Assembly: GCA_021163085.1 (NCBI GenBank) | Contig: JAGGXL010000176.1 | Span: forward strand, 1 to 9,600 | DNA length: 9,600 bases | Reading direction: 5' to 3' | Source of the DNA: Thermodesulfobacterium sp. | Lineage (GTDB): Bacteria; Desulfobacterota; Thermodesulfobacteria; Thermodesulfobacteriales; Thermodesulfobacteriaceae | Program-made: the position numbers and the translations under genes | Part shown: positions 8,664-9,600 of the stretch, one piece after another | Numbering within the stretch: position 1 is the first letter of the stretch | Layout of the letters: each line of letters starts with the position of its first letter | Notes under the pieces: generated by a model | Databases searched by the model: none | The model's input: only the letters and a program-made list of their open reading frames with translations | Told to the model about the DNA's origin: nothing

Positions 8664-8692
8664 AAAGAAGGGGGATTTCCCCCTTCTTTTTT
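8662..8692. terminator. Bidirectional intrinsic terminator shared by rpoC and rpsO
   Basis: A perfect 13-bp stem (8662-8674 with 8679-8691) has five G-C pairs next to an ATTT tetraloop. On the + strand it is followed by a T-rich tail (8687-8692, then A, then six Ts). On the - strand the stem itself ends in five Ts. It therefore terminates transcripts from both sides. The two stop codons, 8661-8663 for rpoC and 8691-8693 for rpsO, each overlap the stem ends, so the 27-bp gap is wholly terminator. Confidence 0.95.
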
Positions 8693-8960
8693 ATTTTTTA
8701 AGACCTAATTTGTTAATAAGTTCTTGGTATCTTTTAAAATCGGTTCTTCTTAGATAATTTAAAAGAGATCTTCTTTGTCCTATAAGTTTCATTAAACCCC
8801 TTCTTGAATGAAAATCTTTGCGGTGTATTTTGAGATGTATTTCTAATTGTTTGACCCTTGCACTTAAAAGGGCAATTTGAACTTCTGGAGAACCTGTGTC
8901 ATTAGGATGGCGTCTAAAATTTTCAATAATTTCCTTTTTAATCTCTGGATCTAAAGGCAT
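8691..8960 (-). CDS. rpsO: 30S ribosomal protein S15
   Basis: S15 is a primary 16S rRNA-binding protein that recognises the helix 20-21-22 three-way junction in the central domain, helps S6/S18 to join, and contributes to an intersubunit bridge. The product is 89 residues, the usual family length. It has the characteristic DTGSPEVQIALLSARV, the HxxHxxDxHSRRGL-type basic block (IHRKDFHSRRGL), the GQRRSLLNYLR helix, and a C-terminal YQELINKLGLKK. The start is well supported by AGGAGGTT on the - strand (8966-8973), 7 nt before the ATG. The gene is convergent with rpoC and appears to be a single-gene unit. It has its own promoter and leader to the right and a terminator directly at the stop codon. 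The pnp gene, which often follows rpsO, is absent because rpoC occupies that position on the opposite strand. Confidence 0.98.
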   Translation of the reverse strand: MPLDPEIKKEIIENFRRHPNDTGSPEVQIALLSARVKQLEIHLKIHRKDFHSRRGLMKLIGQRRSLLNYLRRTDFKRYQELINKLGLKK

Positions 8961-8986
8961 CTTCTAACCTCCTGTTTTATATTTAA

Positions 8987-9017
8987 GCCTGGGAAAGGTA
9001 TACTCCATTTCCCAAGC
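8987..9017 (-). promoter_or_regulatory. Structured 5' leader hairpin upstream of rpsO
   Basis: On the - strand GCTTGGGAAA (9017-9008) pairs with TTTCCCAGGC (8996-8987) in a 10-bp stem with one U-G wobble. Two further G-C pairs inside, past a one-base bulge, close a 6-nt AGTATA loop. It lies between the proposed promoter and the ribosome binding site, ending 13 nt before AGGAGG, so it would be in the leader mRNA. No T-run follows, so it does not look like a terminator. S15 is known to repress its own translation through leader structures that differ among phyla; that role here is inferred. As DNA it could instead be an operator. Confidence 0.5.
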
Positions 9018-9030
9018 ATAACAATTTTTA

Positions 9031-9058
9031 ATTATAATATATTTTCCAAAAAATACAA
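9031..9058 (-). promoter_or_regulatory. Probable promoter of rpsO
   Basis: Read on the - strand, TTGTAT (9058-9053, 4 of 6 matches to the -35 consensus) and a perfect TATAAT (9036-9031) are separated by 16 bp. Initiation would fall near 9024, giving a leader of about 63 nt that contains the whole hairpin at 8987-9017 and the ribosome binding site. Position and orientation fit rpsO. Confidence 0.65.
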
Positions 9059-9116
9059 AAGAGTAACCTAAGCCTTTTTGTTTAAGTTAGTTTTAAAATT
9101 TAATATTATTTAAGAT

Positions 9117-9145
9117 TTGACTTTTTAGGAGTTATTATATATAAT
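9117..9145 (+). promoter_or_regulatory. Near-consensus sigma70 promoter of the right-hand gene
   Basis: TTGACT (9117-9122, 5 of 6 matches) and TATAAT (9140-9145, 6 of 6 matches) are separated by the optimal 17 bp. Initiation near 9152 gives a leader of about 45 nt before the ATG at 9197. This is the best promoter in the window. With the rpsO promoter it makes a divergent pair about 58 bp apart. The DNA between them is AT-rich and holds only an imperfect dyad at 9064-9089. Confidence 0.8.
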
Positions 9146-9196
9146 TCTCAAAAATTTTTTATTTAAACTTTTAAAATTTTCAAAGAGGGGTGATAG

Positions 9197-9600
9197 ATGA
9201 AAGATAGGATAAGTATAGTAATTCATGAACCTGGGGGTAAAGAGCCAAAAATTCTAAGTATTAAAATAAAATATGTAAAATGTTTTTCTGTTTTGATAAT
9301 AATTTTTTTGTTTTTATCTCTGGTTTCTTATTTACTAAATGCCTTTTTTGCTCATAAATATTTGGTATTGAGAGAAAAAGAGAAAAAATTAAAAACCCTT
9401 ATGGTAATTAACAAAAAATATAAAGAAGAGTTTGCCAAACTTAAGAACAATTTATTGAATTTAGAAAATTATCTTACTGAAAGGGGGGTAATCAGAAAAC
9501 ATAAAGATGCACTTGGAGGTTTAAGCAAATTAAAGACTGAAGAGCTTACGGATGAAAATTATTTGGATTTTTTGGTTTCTCATAGTGAAGAACTTTTTTA
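9197..9600 (+). CDS. Membrane-anchored coiled-coil protein, 5' part only (possible M23 peptidase)
   Basis: The first 134 codons are open and the gene runs off the window; the last two bases, TA, leave even the next codon undecided. The ATG is preceded by GAGGGGTGAT (9186-9194), a good ribosome binding site, and by a strong promoter. The protein starts with a short cytoplasmic segment containing ISIVIHEPGGKEPKILSI (5-22). One hydrophobic transmembrane segment follows (about 29-52), then a Lys/Glu/Leu-rich helical stretch likely to be a coiled coil (about 55-100). Single-pass type II topology is expected, with the bulk of the protein outside the membrane. A beta-like cytoplasmic start, one membrane anchor and a coiled coil is the usual front end of membrane-anchored M23 (LytM-like) peptidoglycan endopeptidases. 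The catalytic domain would be downstream and is not seen, so this is only a guess. Cell-division proteins or secretion adaptors with a similar front end are alternatives. Confidence 0.8.
   Translation, partial: MKDRISIVIHEPGGKEPKILSIKIKYVKCFSVLIIIFLFLSLVSYLLNAFFAHKYLVLREKEKKLKTLMVINKKYKEEFAKLKNNLLNLENYLTERGVIRKHKDALGGLSKLKTEELTDENYLDFLVSHSEELF

Noticed and set aside
8987..9017. Reading the dyad upstream of rpsO as a terminator
   Set aside because: Neither strand has a T-run directly after the stem, and there is no gene ending nearby on the + strand.
1..9600. CRISPR array, insertion sequence, tRNA, rRNA or phage genes
   Set aside because: No regularly spaced repeats, transposase-like coding, terminal inverted repeats or tRNA/rRNA-like segments were seen; nearly all DNA is accounted for by core genes.

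Overview
This window is a core housekeeping region from an AT-rich bacterium. It runs from the end of the ribosomal stalk/RNA polymerase operon, rplL-rpoB-rpoC on the + strand, into a convergent rpsO (ribosomal protein S15) on the - strand. It ends with the 5' part of a divergently transcribed membrane-anchored coiled-coil protein that runs off the right edge.

Organism. RpoB (1361 aa) and RpoC (1345 aa from the start chosen here) are separate, not fused. Both carry the large lineage-specific insertions known from E. coli RNA polymerase: SI1 and SI2 in beta, and SI3 in the trigger loop of beta'. Firmicutes and actinobacterial enzymes lack SI3 at that place, so the host belongs to the Proteobacteria-like side of the tree or an allied deep phylum. 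Arginine is written mostly AGA/AGG, isoleucine is often ATA, and the proteins are rich in Lys, Glu and Ile. Together these suggest an AT-rich, possibly thermophilic member of Thermodesulfobacteriota or a neighbouring phylum such as Deferribacterota. This is an inference from composition and insertion pattern, not a database match.

Layout. 1-401: rplL with its ribosome binding site at the very edge; rplJ presumably lies just upstream. 402-518: a gap holding a strong hairpin with a short T-run, a likely attenuator between the ribosomal and polymerase genes, plus a possible weak promoter whose -10 lies in the hairpin loop. 519-4604: rpoB. 4605-4625: a G-rich ribosome binding site. 4626-8663: rpoC. 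8662-8692: a near-perfect bidirectional terminator that fills the entire 27 bp between the rpoC and rpsO stop codons. 8691-8960 (-): rpsO. 8961-9196: a divergent intergenic region with a promoter and structured leader for rpsO and a near-consensus promoter for the gene to the right. 9197-9600: the partial membrane protein gene.

How the genes work together. L7/L12 recruits GTPase factors to the ribosome, RpoB and RpoC form the catalytic body of RNA polymerase, and S15 is an early 16S rRNA-binding assembly protein, so all four genes belong to growth-rate-coupled information processing. The hairpin before rpoB would let the cell make more L7/L12 than polymerase from one transcript. rpoC is not followed by rpsL/rpsG and rpsO is not followed by pnp, so two common neighbour pairs are broken here. 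I found no mobile element, CRISPR array, tRNA or rRNA. No undescribed system is evident; the best leads are regulatory: the rpsO leader hairpin, the rplL-rpoB hairpin/promoter overlap, and the shared terminator.
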